Shown: positions 1 to 6,424 of the stretch, one piece after another
How positions within the stretch are numbered: position 1 is the first letter of the stretch
Layout: the number at the start of each line of letters is the position of its first letter
DNA from: Candidatus Hodarchaeota archaeon
GTDB lineage: Archaea > Asgardarchaeota > Heimdallarchaeia > Hodarchaeales > Hodarchaeaceae
Direction: 5' to 3'
Assembly: GCA_016839665.1 (NCBI GenBank)
Contig: JAEOTU010000207.1
Coordinates: forward strand, 1-6,656
DNA length: 6,656 nucleotides
Program-made: the position numbers and the translations under genes
Notes under the pieces: generated by a model
What the model was told of the DNA's origin: nothing
Database searches by the model: none
The model's input: only the letters and a program-made list of their open reading frames with translations

Positions 1-385
1 CAAGAGCCTCAATACTAGATAGTTTGGTTGGTTTTCCATAATTCACTGGATTTGCTGCAATGAGATGTGGGAGTTTCCTTGAGTTTGGAAATTTTTTTGC
101 AAATATCTCTTCTGCATGGTTCCATGAGCAATCTAGGATTGTGAGTCCCGACTTGACAAAGATGTCATGATCGTCCCTGGATAGAATTCTTTCCGCTAAT
201 GGATTTAAAATCAACGAATATCTAGGAATCCGTTGGGTTCGTTCAATAAATCGCATTTCATTGATTGTAGGAAATCTTTTTTGTTTGAAATATCGCCAAG
301 TTTTAACTCCAGTGCATTTTTTACGGTCACACTGGTTAGCATAATAAATAGTAATTACAGATCGGTATGAGGGCTTATTTCTCAT
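1..385 (-). CDS. tsr3: Tsr3 family (DUF367) rRNA aminocarboxypropyltransferase, C-terminus cut off by window edge
   Basis: I translated the minus strand from an ATG at 385-383; about 128 codons stay open to the window edge, so the gene is incomplete at its 3' end. The N-terminus (residues about 10-28, with QCDRKKCTG) matches the small RLI-like domain shared by Tsr3 and ABCE1. Further on are LDCSWN (about residue 87) and LPHLIAANPVNYGKPTKLS followed by EAL, the hallmark of the Tsr3/DUF367 family. Family knowledge: Tsr3 transfers the 3-amino-3-carboxypropyl group of S-adenosylmethionine to a (pseudo)uridine of small-subunit rRNA near the decoding site. The start overlaps the ABCE1 stop by 11 nt in a different frame, so co-transcription and translational coupling are likely. 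Archaeal members are usually about 160-190 residues, so roughly 40-60 residues lie outside the window. The family call is secure; the exact start is less so because no strong Shine-Dalgarno sequence is visible. Confidence 0.92.
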   Translation of the reverse strand, partial: MRNKPSYRSVITIYYANQCDRKKCTGVKTWRYFKQKRFPTINEMRFIERTQRIPRYSLILNPLAERILSRDDHDIFVKSGLTILDCSWNHAEEIFAKKFPNSRKLPHLIAANPVNYGKPTKLSSIEAL

Positions 386-2207
386 AATAATATTCGCCCT
401 GGTTTTTTTGCTGACGATCGAGTTTTGAATCGAGTTTATTCACCCGAGGACGACCCGATTTTGGGTCTCGACGGAAAGTGATTTTTAAATTTCCAAGAAA
501 TCGATTCATCCCTACTCTAACAGAGGACGGCGAATAGGCTTTCCCTAACTTCCCTGGAGTGCCAAGGAATACAATTATTCGGTCACTAGCATAATCTTGA
601 GTAACAATATCATGTTCTACTACAAATGCAGCGGCATTACGACTTTGAATCACTCGTCTAATTGATTTTGCAGCAATCAATCTATCTTCAATCGATAAAA
701 ATGCCGATGGTTCATCAAATAAGAATAAGTCGGCTTCCTTACCTAATGTAGCTACAATTGCAACCTTCTGTTGTTCTCCACCACTTAATTGATTGACTGG
801 TTGATCAAAGAGATTCTCAAGCCTAAAAGGACGGACAATTTCACTTTTAAATTGGGAGGTTACTACAATTCCTCCTGCTTCTTTTAAAAGGTAATTTTCC
901 ACTGATAAGTCACCCTCTAAGTTTATGTATTGGGGTTTATAGGCTACACTGAGTTCTTGATTTTCACTCTCATCCTCTGATTCCACACTCTCATTTAGAA
1001 GTACAGGCGCAACTGTTCCAGCAGTTGGTGTTTCTATCCCCGCAAGTATTTTTACAAATGTTGTTTTCCCAATTCCATTCGGTCCCAAAATCCCTATGAT
1101 CTCATTTTGATGAATCGTTCCCCCTCGAACAGTAAGGGAGAAATCCCCCTTCTCAAAAATCTTGGAAAGATCCTGATAAGTTAATATACCTTTAGATACA
1201 GCTTTTTTCTCTCTTGCGGAGCTTTTCTCAATGATAATAGAATAATCCCTGAATCTCATGTTCTCTGAAGGGATAAATCCATCAAGAAAAACATTAATTC
1301 CTTCTTTTTCAGTATAAGGTTGAGAAATAATACCATAGGACGCAGGAGTACCATAAAAAGTAGTAACATAATCTGAAAGATAGTCTAAGACAGCTAAGTC
1401 ATGTTCAACGACGATCACAGTTTTTTGATGACTTATTAAGTTTCGAATTGCTCTCCCGACCCGGAGACGCTCGTTAATGTCGAGAAATGAGGAGGGTTCG
1501 TCAAATAGATAAATATCCGCTTCTCGTTCCATTGCTACAGCGATAGCTAGTTTTTGAAGTTCTCCTCCTGATAGGACTTGGATATCACGGGTCCATATTT
1601 TTTCGAGAGAAAGCTCTTGTTGAAGCTCGTCGTGAATATTCCTTTCATCAAATCGAGCCAGAGTCTCTTTCACAGTTCCTTTAATATGTTTTGAGATATT
1701 TTCGATATATTGAGGTTTACGTACGCACTTAATATCCTTATCAATCATTTTTTGGAAATAATTCTGGAGATCTGTCCCTTTATAATAGTCATGAACACGT
1801 TCCCAACTTGGGGTCTCATCATGATCTCCGAAATTAGGGATAATATCACCAGCTAAGATTTTTAATGCCGTTGATTTTCCAATACCATTCTGACCGACCA
1901 ATCCATTAACTTTATTCGATTTGATAACCGGTAAACGAAAGAGATGAAAGCTATTCCGTCCAAAACTATGAGTTAAATCAGTATCTAGTCGTTCTGGAGT
2001 ATTAATAATGGAGAGTGCATGAAAACGACAAGTGCGAACACAAACCCCACAACCAGTGCAAAAATTTTCATAAATTATCGGTTGGGAAACAGGTGTCGTA
2101 AATTCAAACATTTCAGTACCAGAGCGGACAACAGGACAAGAACTACGACATTCTTTGACACAGCGCTTGGGTTTACATTTATCAGAATCTAAAACAACAA
2201 TCCGCAT
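375..2207 (-). CDS. ABCE1/RLI ribosome-recycling ATPase
   Basis: This 610-residue protein has the full ABCE1 (Rli1) architecture and the family's usual length. The N-terminal Fe-S domain has all eight cysteines (C11, C16, C20, C24 and C50, C53, C56, C60). NBD1 has Walker A GQNGIGKST (105-113), signature LSGGE (212-216), Walker B ending in DEP (236-238) and switch His269. A hinge containing GFIPSENMRFR (310-320) follows. NBD2 has Walker A GPNGIGKTT (375-383), LSGGE (474-478), DEP (498-500) and His532. The C-terminus has the typical GMNRFL, TFRRDP, GRPRVNK and GEYYY pattern. Family role: it splits ribosomes into subunits after termination, using ATP and acting with aRF1/Pelota. The ATG at 2207 gives the expected N-terminus, with a weak GGAGT (2219-2223) upstream. 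Oddities: the residue after C60 is Arg rather than the usual Pro, and the D-loop Asp of NBD2 is Ser505 (FLSIEDRL) while NBD1 keeps Asp243. It is the first gene of an operon with tsr3. Confidence 0.98.
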   Translation of the reverse strand: MRIVVLDSDKCKPKRCVKECRSSCPVVRSGTEMFEFTTPVSQPIIYENFCTGCGVCVRTCRFHALSIINTPERLDTDLTHSFGRNSFHLFRLPVIKSNKVNGLVGQNGIGKSTALKILAGDIIPNFGDHDETPSWERVHDYYKGTDLQNYFQKMIDKDIKCVRKPQYIENISKHIKGTVKETLARFDERNIHDELQQELSLEKIWTRDIQVLSGGELQKLAIAVAMEREADIYLFDEPSSFLDINERLRVGRAIRNLISHQKTVIVVEHDLAVLDYLSDYVTTFYGTPASYGIISQPYTEKEGINVFLDGFIPSENMRFRDYSIIIEKSSAREKKAVSKGILTYQDLSKIFEKGDFSLTVRGGTIHQNEIIGILGPNGIGKTTFVKILAGIETPTAGTVAPVLLNESVESEDESENQELSVAYKPQYINLEGDLSVENYLLKEAGGIVVTSQFKSEIVRPFRLENLFDQPVNQLSGGEQQKVAIVATLGKEADLFLFDEPSAFLSIEDRLIAAKSIRRVIQSRNAAAFVVEHDIVTQDYASDRIIVFLGTPGKLGKAYSPSSVRVGMNRFLGNLKITFRRDPKSGRPRVNKLDSKLDRQQKNQGEYYYEK

Positions 2208-2256
2208 CTTCTGAGATTACTCCACTCAAATCCGATTTAACTAACCTTTCTTCATT

Positions 2257-2270
2257 TCCTTTTAAAGAAT
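2257..2270 (-). promoter_or_regulatory. Possible TATA box of the ABCE1-tsr3 operon
   Basis: On the minus strand the sequence reads TTCTTTAAAAGGAA. The TTTAAA core (2261-2266) would place transcription start near 2237-2240, about 30 nt before the ABCE1 ATG. A second AT-rich block lies further upstream (about 2288-2306). The match is only moderate and either block could serve. Confidence 0.4.
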
Positions 2271-2326
2271 TTTCAGAGATATCTTTCGAAAATTTAATTA
2301 AAAATTCAAGTCACAACTTCAAAAGG

Positions 2327-2336
2327 TTAATATAAT
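2327..2336 (+). promoter_or_regulatory. TATA box of rnpB
   Basis: The sequence TTAATATAAT is preceded by a purine-rich AAAAGG (2321-2326) that could serve as a BRE. Its centre lies about 25 nt upstream of 2356, the 5' end of RNase P RNA predicted independently from helix P1. This is the spacing expected of an archaeal TATA promoter. The region 2208-2355 is therefore a divergent promoter region shared with the ABCE1 operon. Confidence 0.7.
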
Positions 2337-2355
2337 TGAGGGAACCTAATCATAA

Positions 2356-2732
2356 TGGGCGTCGAAGCAGAAGTCTGACTCCGGGTTTCTCTGGAAACCT
2401 GAGGAAATTCCAGCCATTCATATCTGCTGAACAGTTGGTTAGTACCTTTTGGTGGTTAATCGCTGTCAACCGAGAGGTTGGGCCCTGCTACAGAAACGAA
2501 ACGCCCCTGTTCCCATGGCAATGATGGAGTGAAGTCGCTGGTAACAGTTGATGAGATAATCTCCCGAGGACGAACAGGGTAACGGTGAAACGAGCACCCT
2601 CAGTGAATGCAAGCTGAAAAAATGGTCTTTTCGGAGATCATGGAGACCAGCGCTTAGGTTGATGTCAGAAACTCTAATGGGGTGACCCTAACGAGCCAAC
2701 AGAAGCTGGATTACTCTCTGGAGCGATGCCCA
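2356..2732 (+). ncRNA. rnpB: Archaeal RNase P RNA
   Basis: This is the catalytic RNA of RNase P, which cleaves 5' leaders from pre-tRNA. Conserved blocks seen are GAGGAAATTCCAGC (2401-2414, CR-I), ACAGAAACGA (2490-2499, CR-II-like), GCAAGCTGAAA (2609-2619, CR-III-like) and ACAGAAGCTGGATTA (2699-2713, CR-V). Helices are mutually consistent. P1 pairs 2356-2364 with 2724-2732 (9 bp). P3 is a hairpin of 2384-2389 with 2394-2399. P4 pairs 2406-2414 with 2705-2712 and leaves T2408 bulged, the family's hallmark bulged U. P5 pairs CATTCA (2415-2420) with TGAATG (2604-2609). P9 is CAACC/GGTTG (2467-2480) capped by a GAGA tetraloop. P10 pairs 2505-2512 with 2572-2579 (8 bp). A TATA box sits about 25 nt upstream and a T-rich stretch follows. 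The ends were set by P1. The length of 377 nt is normal for the family. Oddity: the final 77 nt recur twice downstream, and a short 3' helix (2664-2668 with 2688-2692) carries a C/A mismatch in this copy. Confidence 0.94.
2654..2731 (+). repeat. rnpB 3'-end repeat, copy 1 (inside rnpB)
   Basis: This segment of rnpB contains CR-V, the 3' strands of P4, P2 and P1, and a GGGTGACCC dyad (2680-2688). It aligns without gaps to 6425-6501 (3 differences in 77 nt, at 2661, 2666 and 2676) and to 4101-4168 (6 differences in 68 nt, at 2675, 2676, 2690, 2697, 2719 and 2721). The 54 nt from 2677 to 2730 are identical to copy 3. It is the only copy attached to a complete RNase P RNA. Confidence 0.97.
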
Positions 2733-2762
2733 CACATTTCTTTTATCAATGAATAACTTTTT
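2733..2762 (+). terminator. T-rich 3' end after rnpB
   Basis: Immediately after P1 there is a stretch with TTTCTTTT (2737-2744) and a later TTTTT (about 2758-2762). Oligo-T tracts of this kind end archaeal transcripts. It is weaker than the T runs after copies 2 and 3. Confidence 0.4.
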
Positions 2763-2810
2763 AGAATAAGCTAAAGTATGAATGAAAGAATTCAATCCAT
2801 CCTATTCTAA

Positions 2811-2819
2811 GGAAATATA
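2811..2819 (+). promoter_or_regulatory. Weak TATA-like element before the propeller gene
   Basis: The sequence GGAAATATA lies about 50 nt before the ATG at 2867 and would give a start of transcription near 2840. It is only a modest match in an AT-rich stretch. Confidence 0.25.
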
Positions 2820-2851
2820 GAAACAATCGGCCTATGTATTAGTAATTGAAG

Positions 2852-2858
2852 GATGAGG
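2852..2858 (+). promoter_or_regulatory. Ribosome binding site that decides the start at 2867
   Basis: GATGAGG lies 8 nt before the ATG at 2867. A TTG at 2846 in the same frame would extend the protein by 7 residues, but it would put this Shine-Dalgarno-like sequence inside the gene. The ATG at 2867 is therefore the better start. Confidence 0.6.
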
Positions 2859-2866
2859 CTCATTTT

Positions 2867-4036
2867 ATGCAACGAAGAGCTCACAAGCTGAGTAAGCCTA
2901 TTAAGAAAAAACATCTTATTGTGTGTATGATTATTGTTTCTTTGTGGATCATCACTTGTTTTATGGGGACTTCTGTTCATTTACCTTATCTATTCGTATT
3001 CAATCTGTCTCCTAATCCTTGGCAATCTATTGACTCTGAGACGTTTCCTGAAAATAGAGTGAGAACCATTGACTTTACGGACTCTTATCATGGCTGGGTA
3101 GGTTGTGAGGATGGGTACATTATGACAACAAAAGATGGTGGAAAAACTTGGGAGGAGCAACAATCAGGTATTAATACAACCATTAAAGCTATTGACTTCT
3201 TTAATACTAATATAGGAGTTGCAATAAGTGAAAAGGATCACATTCTCATCACACAAAATGGAGGTGTTTCATGGATATTACTGGAAAAAGCTAAGTACCC
3301 CACATCTTCCGGGTGGAAAGGCACAATATTGTGGGATGTGGTGACATGTGATGAGTCCACAGCATGGGTACTAGGAAATAGGGTTTTTTTTAAGGTTGAA
3401 ATCTCTAATCAAAATTGGACTTTCGTCTCCAAGATTGATCTATATCTTCATCACCTAGCTATGCTGAATAGTTCGCATGGCTGGGCAACAGGAGGATACG
3501 GTGCAATCGTCAAAACCACGGATGGATGGCAATCTCATGAAATACAGGATGCAGGAGTCTCAAAAAACTTTCACGGAATTTTCTTCTGGGATGTGAACAT
3601 AGGTTGGGTAGTGGGAGACGAATGCACGATTTTAGGCACGACAGATGGGGGGGATCACTGGCAGGTTCAGTATAAAAATCGCCCCTTAATTCAATTTGGA
3701 GTGGGATTTAGTCTACTTGATGTTTTTTTTGTATCTAAGTTTAAGGGCTGGGCTGTTGGTAGTTACGGTATCCACTTTACGGAGAACGGTGGGAAATCTT
3801 GGATGTGTCTTCCCAATACCTCAGGACGCTATTGCATCACATTTGCAAATGCAACTCATGGTTGGGCGATCGATCATAATAAAGAATTGAGTCGAATGAC
3901 TAAGGTCGGTGGTGGTTTAAGAGTCAGTGAAACCTACCTTAATACCATTTTCAGCAGGATTTCATTTGGTGTGATTTCTGTTTCAGTATTGATTGTAAAC
4001 AGTTTGTTACATCTATATAGGAAACGGAAATTTTAA
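2867..4036 (+). CDS. Membrane-anchored Ycf48/BNR-like seven-bladed beta-propeller protein
   Basis: The product is 389 residues from the ATG at 2867. A Lys/Arg-rich N-terminus is followed by a hydrophobic helix (about 16-34), an uncleaved anchor or signal peptide. Seven propeller-type repeats follow, with GW/GWAVG-like cores at about 76, 116, 167, 205, 246, 294 and 332. Several are followed by an Asp-box-like turn, for example TKDGGKTW (88-95), TQNGGVSW (129-136), TTDGGDHW (258-265) and TENGGKSW (305-312). This matches the Ycf48/photosystem-II-assembly-factor-like and BNR/sialidase-type repeat families. A second hydrophobic helix (about 366-383) is followed by RKRKF, so both ends probably sit in or beyond the membrane with the propeller outside the cell. 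No catalytic residues of a sialidase are evident, so a binding or scaffold role is more likely than an enzyme; the ligand is unknown. It is the only gene between repeat copies 1 and 2, and its stop lies 64 nt before copy 2. Confidence 0.85.
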   Translation: MQRRAHKLSKPIKKKHLIVCMIIVSLWIITCFMGTSVHLPYLFVFNLSPNPWQSIDSETFPENRVRTIDFTDSYHGWVGCEDGYIMTTKDGGKTWEEQQSGINTTIKAIDFFNTNIGVAISEKDHILITQNGGVSWILLEKAKYPTSSGWKGTILWDVVTCDESTAWVLGNRVFFKVEISNQNWTFVSKIDLYLHHLAMLNSSHGWATGGYGAIVKTTDGWQSHEIQDAGVSKNFHGIFFWDVNIGWVVGDECTILGTTDGGDHWQVQYKNRPLIQFGVGFSLLDVFFVSKFKGWAVGSYGIHFTENGGKSWMCLPNTSGRYCITFANATHGWAIDHNKELSRMTKVGGGLRVSETYLNTIFSRISFGVISVSVLIVNSLLHLYRKRKF

Positions 4037-4100
4037 CTATTTTCTCTAAAAAAATTCTATAATTTCAAGATTTTATCCCTCTTATCTCTTATAAGTTAAT

Positions 4101-4168
4101 GTCAGAAACTCGGATGGGGTGACCCTGACGAGCTAACAGAAGCTGGATTACTCTCAGCAGCGATGCCC
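4101..4168 (+). repeat. rnpB 3'-end repeat, copy 2 (isolated)
   Basis: This is a gap-free match to 2664-2731 with 6 differences in 68 nt. It keeps CR-V, the P4 3' strand and the P1 3' strand (CGATGCCC), but has no RNase P body upstream. GTCAG (4101-4105) pairs fully with CTGAC (4125-4129), whereas the rnpB copy has a mismatch there. The P2-like strand differs (CTCAGCAG instead of CTCTGGAG), so this copy may derive from a slightly different rnpB. Similarity to the other copies stops near 4100 on the left. Confidence 0.96.
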
Positions 4169-4182
4169 TCTCACTTTTTTTG
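4169..4182 (+). terminator. T7 run after repeat copy 2
   Basis: Seven T residues (4175-4181) lie 6 nt after the repeat. It could end the transcript of the propeller gene, which stops at 4036, or any RNA that includes copy 2. Confidence 0.45.
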
Positions 4183-4255
4183 CATTATTGAGACTTGTAA
4201 CGATATCATTCCATTGAAAAACTGATCTTGAGTCTAAAGAAGGGATAATTCAATG

Positions 4256-6343
4256 TTATCTGTGTCTTCTTTTCATCCTTGCTAGAAAAAATGTCACCAA
4301 TAGTAAGACAATGCCAAAACCATGAACCAAGTTCATTGAAGTTGTCGTAATAAGTGTGGTTGTTACAGAAGTTAGACTTATAGAAGTTGTTTGGGTAGTA
4401 GAGTTAGATAAAGGCACCTGAGTGAGTGTACTGATTGATGTTTTATTGTCGCAATAGTTTGGATATTGATCAACAGAATCCGTTGTCCCTGCAATAACAT
4501 AAAATTCATACCCAGAATAATCAGACCAACAATTTCCAACATTTCTCGTTGAATCAAACCAAGTAGTGTTCACTGAATCATCATAAGCTTGAGAAATGAA
4601 ATTTTTAGTTACCCCATTATCAACAAAACGGTTATTATAAATAATATTGTTCGAAGATTCGTCATTTAGCTTAACCCCGTATTCGGTGTTGTGTTCTAAA
4701 GTGTTATAACTGATAACGCAGTCATCGGAACGTTCAAGCAGAAGTCCATCGCGATCATTGTGTGTACAAAAATTTCTCTCAATTATTGAGGAATCTGACG
4801 ATAATAGTTGTATTCCACTTATTTTATTTTTCGAACAATTGTTGTTAGAAGCAGTAACGTTATCTGAAGACCATATAAAAATACCACTACCATTATTTTC
4901 GTTACAAGTATTATTACTGACGCTAGACGATTCAAAATCAAAAAGCTTAATACCTTCCCATCCGTTTTGATCACATGTATTATTTATGACCGTTGCTATA
5001 TTATCGATATCTATACCATAACGTCTATTCTCATTACATAAATTGTTTTTCAGAATAGGTGATCCCGCGTCTTCAGTTTGAATTCCATTTCCTCCATTTT
5101 GATTGCAGATATTGCTGTCAATAATAGTATTTGGCGATTGGTAGCCAACATACATTCCAAATGCCTCATTTTGATTGCACAAATTTTTAGTTAATATTGA
5201 AGAGGAAGAATAACTTAAAGATATACCAGCCATACATTGAGTAAATGAGTTGTTGGTAATGATGGAGGAATTAGAAAAAACAGTGGATAGACCTATGTAA
5301 CAATCTTTGAAAGTATTATTATAGATCTGCCCAGCGATCGAACCTAACAGTTCCACGCTAGACCAAGTTTTAACAAAACTATTATTGATTATTCGGCAAC
5401 TAGTACAATAGTAAAGGTTTAAGGCTAGAAATGTGTTGTCATAATCTCGAATAGTAACATTTGTACAATTGATTAGAATGAGTTGTCTATAAATTTTCGA
5501 AATTATTATGTCGCTTTTATTAACAAGATAGCCAATAGGGAGGTTGTTCAGATAATTATTTTGGACTACATATGAGAAATAGCTCTTTTTCGAGAAAGTA
5601 TTAAATCTAATGCTATTATCAAAGAATGTATTGTTAATAACTAGTATAGACTCACAATTAATGATATTAACACCTCCCAGTATATTCTGACTACACGAAT
5701 TATTCAAAACTAATGATGAATTGGAATCCTCAATGTTTATTCCAATAACATTTCCATTACAGGTGTTATTATTTATCATACAATTATTGGAATGATCGAT
5801 TGATATTCCTGCGGTAGGGGGAAAAAATCCTAAGCTGTTGTTTTGACAAGTATTATTGCTTATTGTGCAATTATTTGAATTATAGATTATTATTCCTTCA
5901 TCGTTATTTATACAGGTATTGTTAATGATCTTAGCTGTTCCTGATGCTACATCCTTTATATAAATTCCAACATGACGCCAAACCTGACCTGTACTCACAA
6001 AACAGTCTCTAATTACAAAGTATTTTGATGTACCGTAAATATAGATCCCAAAATAGGAAGTTGTGGTAATGTTCTTACGCTCAATGATATAGGGATCTTC
6101 TTTAGAGCCGTTACCACTATTTGCTACTTTGGTTAAATCAGAGTCATTCTTAACAGATATATAATTAGAATTATCGTAATAATTGGTTTTAGCTTCTATA
6201 GTAGTAGCCTTTAATGAACTTAATGTCTCATCAGGTTCTAATGAATTACTGAAGGAATTTATAGATGAATCGTAGAGGATAGTTCTAATTAAAATAAAGA
6301 ATAGAAGAGATCCAAATAATAAATTCAAATAATATTTCTTCAC
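4256..6343 (-). CDS. Cell-surface right-handed parallel beta-helix protein (PbH1/NosD-like) with C-terminal membrane anchor
   Basis: The product is 695 residues and starts at a GTG (6343-6341), with GAGGGA (6352-6357) upstream and an in-frame TGA just before, so no earlier start exists. Residues about 5-22 form a hydrophobic signal or anchor. A GSKEDPYIIE motif typical of the start of archaeal beta-helix surface proteins follows. Then come about 20 coils of 21-24 residues with the pattern NNTC-x2-N and GI/GV turns, the classic PbH1 (NosD/CASH) repeat. About 11 coils carry Cys at the same turn position. After the helix, around 604-628, is the NCWSDYSG to SVDQYP motif often seen at the end of this family. 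A Ser/Thr-rich stalk (about 630-670), a transmembrane helix (about 672-688) and a basic tail RMKRRHR complete it. It is likely displayed on the cell surface; possible roles are adhesion, carbohydrate binding or polysaccharide cleavage, none provable here. It is the only gene between copies 2 and 3. Confidence 0.88.
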   Translation of the reverse strand: MKKYYLNLLFGSLLFFILIRTILYDSSINSFSNSLEPDETLSSLKATTIEAKTNYYDNSNYISVKNDSDLTKVANSGNGSKEDPYIIERKNITTTSYFGIYIYGTSKYFVIRDCFVSTGQVWRHVGIYIKDVASGTAKIINNTCINNDEGIIIYNSNNCTISNNTCQNNSLGFFPPTAGISIDHSNNCMINNNTCNGNVIGINIEDSNSSLVLNNSCSQNILGGVNIINCESILVINNTFFDNSIRFNTFSKKSYFSYVVQNNYLNNLPIGYLVNKSDIIISKIYRQLILINCTNVTIRDYDNTFLALNLYYCTSCRIINNSFVKTWSSVELLGSIAGQIYNNTFKDCYIGLSTVFSNSSIITNNSFTQCMAGISLSYSSSSILTKNLCNQNEAFGMYVGYQSPNTIIDSNICNQNGGNGIQTEDAGSPILKNNLCNENRRYGIDIDNIATVINNTCDQNGWEGIKLFDFESSSVSNNTCNENNGSGIFIWSSDNVTASNNNCSKNKISGIQLLSSDSSIIERNFCTHNDRDGLLLERSDDCVISYNTLEHNTEYGVKLNDESSNNIIYNNRFVDNGVTKNFISQAYDDSVNTTWFDSTRNVGNCWSDYSGYEFYVIAGTTDSVDQYPNYCDNKTSISTLTQVPLSNSTTQTTSISLTSVTTTLITTTSMNLVHGFGIVLLLVTFFLARMKRRHR

Positions 6344-6351
6344 CTTTTTAA

Positions 6352-6357
6352 TCCCTC
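6352..6357 (-). promoter_or_regulatory. Ribosome binding site for the GTG start at 6343
   Basis: GAGGGA on the minus strand lies about 8 nt before GTG 6343. This supports a non-ATG start that would otherwise be doubtful. Confidence 0.6.
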
Positions 6358-6377
6358 ACATTCCTATTCTTCCATTT

Positions 6378-6390
6378 CCATATAAATTTA
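6378..6390 (-). promoter_or_regulatory. TATA box of the beta-helix gene
   Basis: The minus strand reads TAAATTTATATGG, a good archaeal TATA box. Transcription would start near 6358, giving a leader of about 15 nt that still includes the ribosome binding site. On the plus strand the same AT-rich block (TATAAATTTA, 6381-6390) lies about 40 nt before repeat copy 3, so it could also act in the other direction. Confidence 0.6.
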
Positions 6391-6424
6391 AAAAACCTAT
6401 CATGTCAAATGTAAAGAAGTGGGT

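Larger units (their letters stand above)
2654..4100. mobile_element. Putative cassette 1: rnpB-end repeat plus beta-propeller gene
   Basis: This is the interval from copy 1 to just before copy 2; the repeat period is 1,437 nt. It contains one plus-strand gene (2867-4036) with short AT-rich flanks (2733-2866 and 4037-4100) and no recognisable recombinase. What is seen is two direct copies of an rnpB 3' end around a single cargo gene. That it is or was a mobile cassette is inference, by analogy with elements that integrate at the 3' ends of RNA genes. The exact boundaries depend on where within the repeat recombination took place. Confidence 0.4.
4101..6424. mobile_element. Putative cassette 2: rnpB-end repeat plus beta-helix gene
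   Basis: This is the interval from copy 2 to just before copy 3; the repeat period is 2,334 nt. It holds a single gene on the minus strand (4256-6343), opposite in orientation to the gene of cassette 1. Base composition of the gene is visibly more AT-rich than ABCE1 or rnpB. No recombinase is present, so movement would need an enzyme supplied from elsewhere. The cassette reading is inference. Confidence 0.4.

Noticed and set aside
2336..2524. Open frame of 62 codons on the plus strand
   Set aside because: It starts upstream of and runs inside the RNase P RNA, has a non-ATG start, and resembles no protein family; the bases are explained by RNA helices.
3696..3890. Open frame of 64 codons on the plus strand
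   Set aside because: It overlaps the propeller gene in another frame; the propeller repeats account for the sequence.
4101..4168. Integron attC-like or tRNA-like site
   Set aside because: The repeat is fully explained as an RNase P RNA 3' end (CR-V, P4 and P1 strands). No cloverleaf or paired core sites like those of attC were seen, and the two cargo genes point in opposite directions.
4758..4970. Open frame of 70 codons on the plus strand
   Set aside because: It is antisense to the beta-helix gene and reflects its repeated codon pattern.
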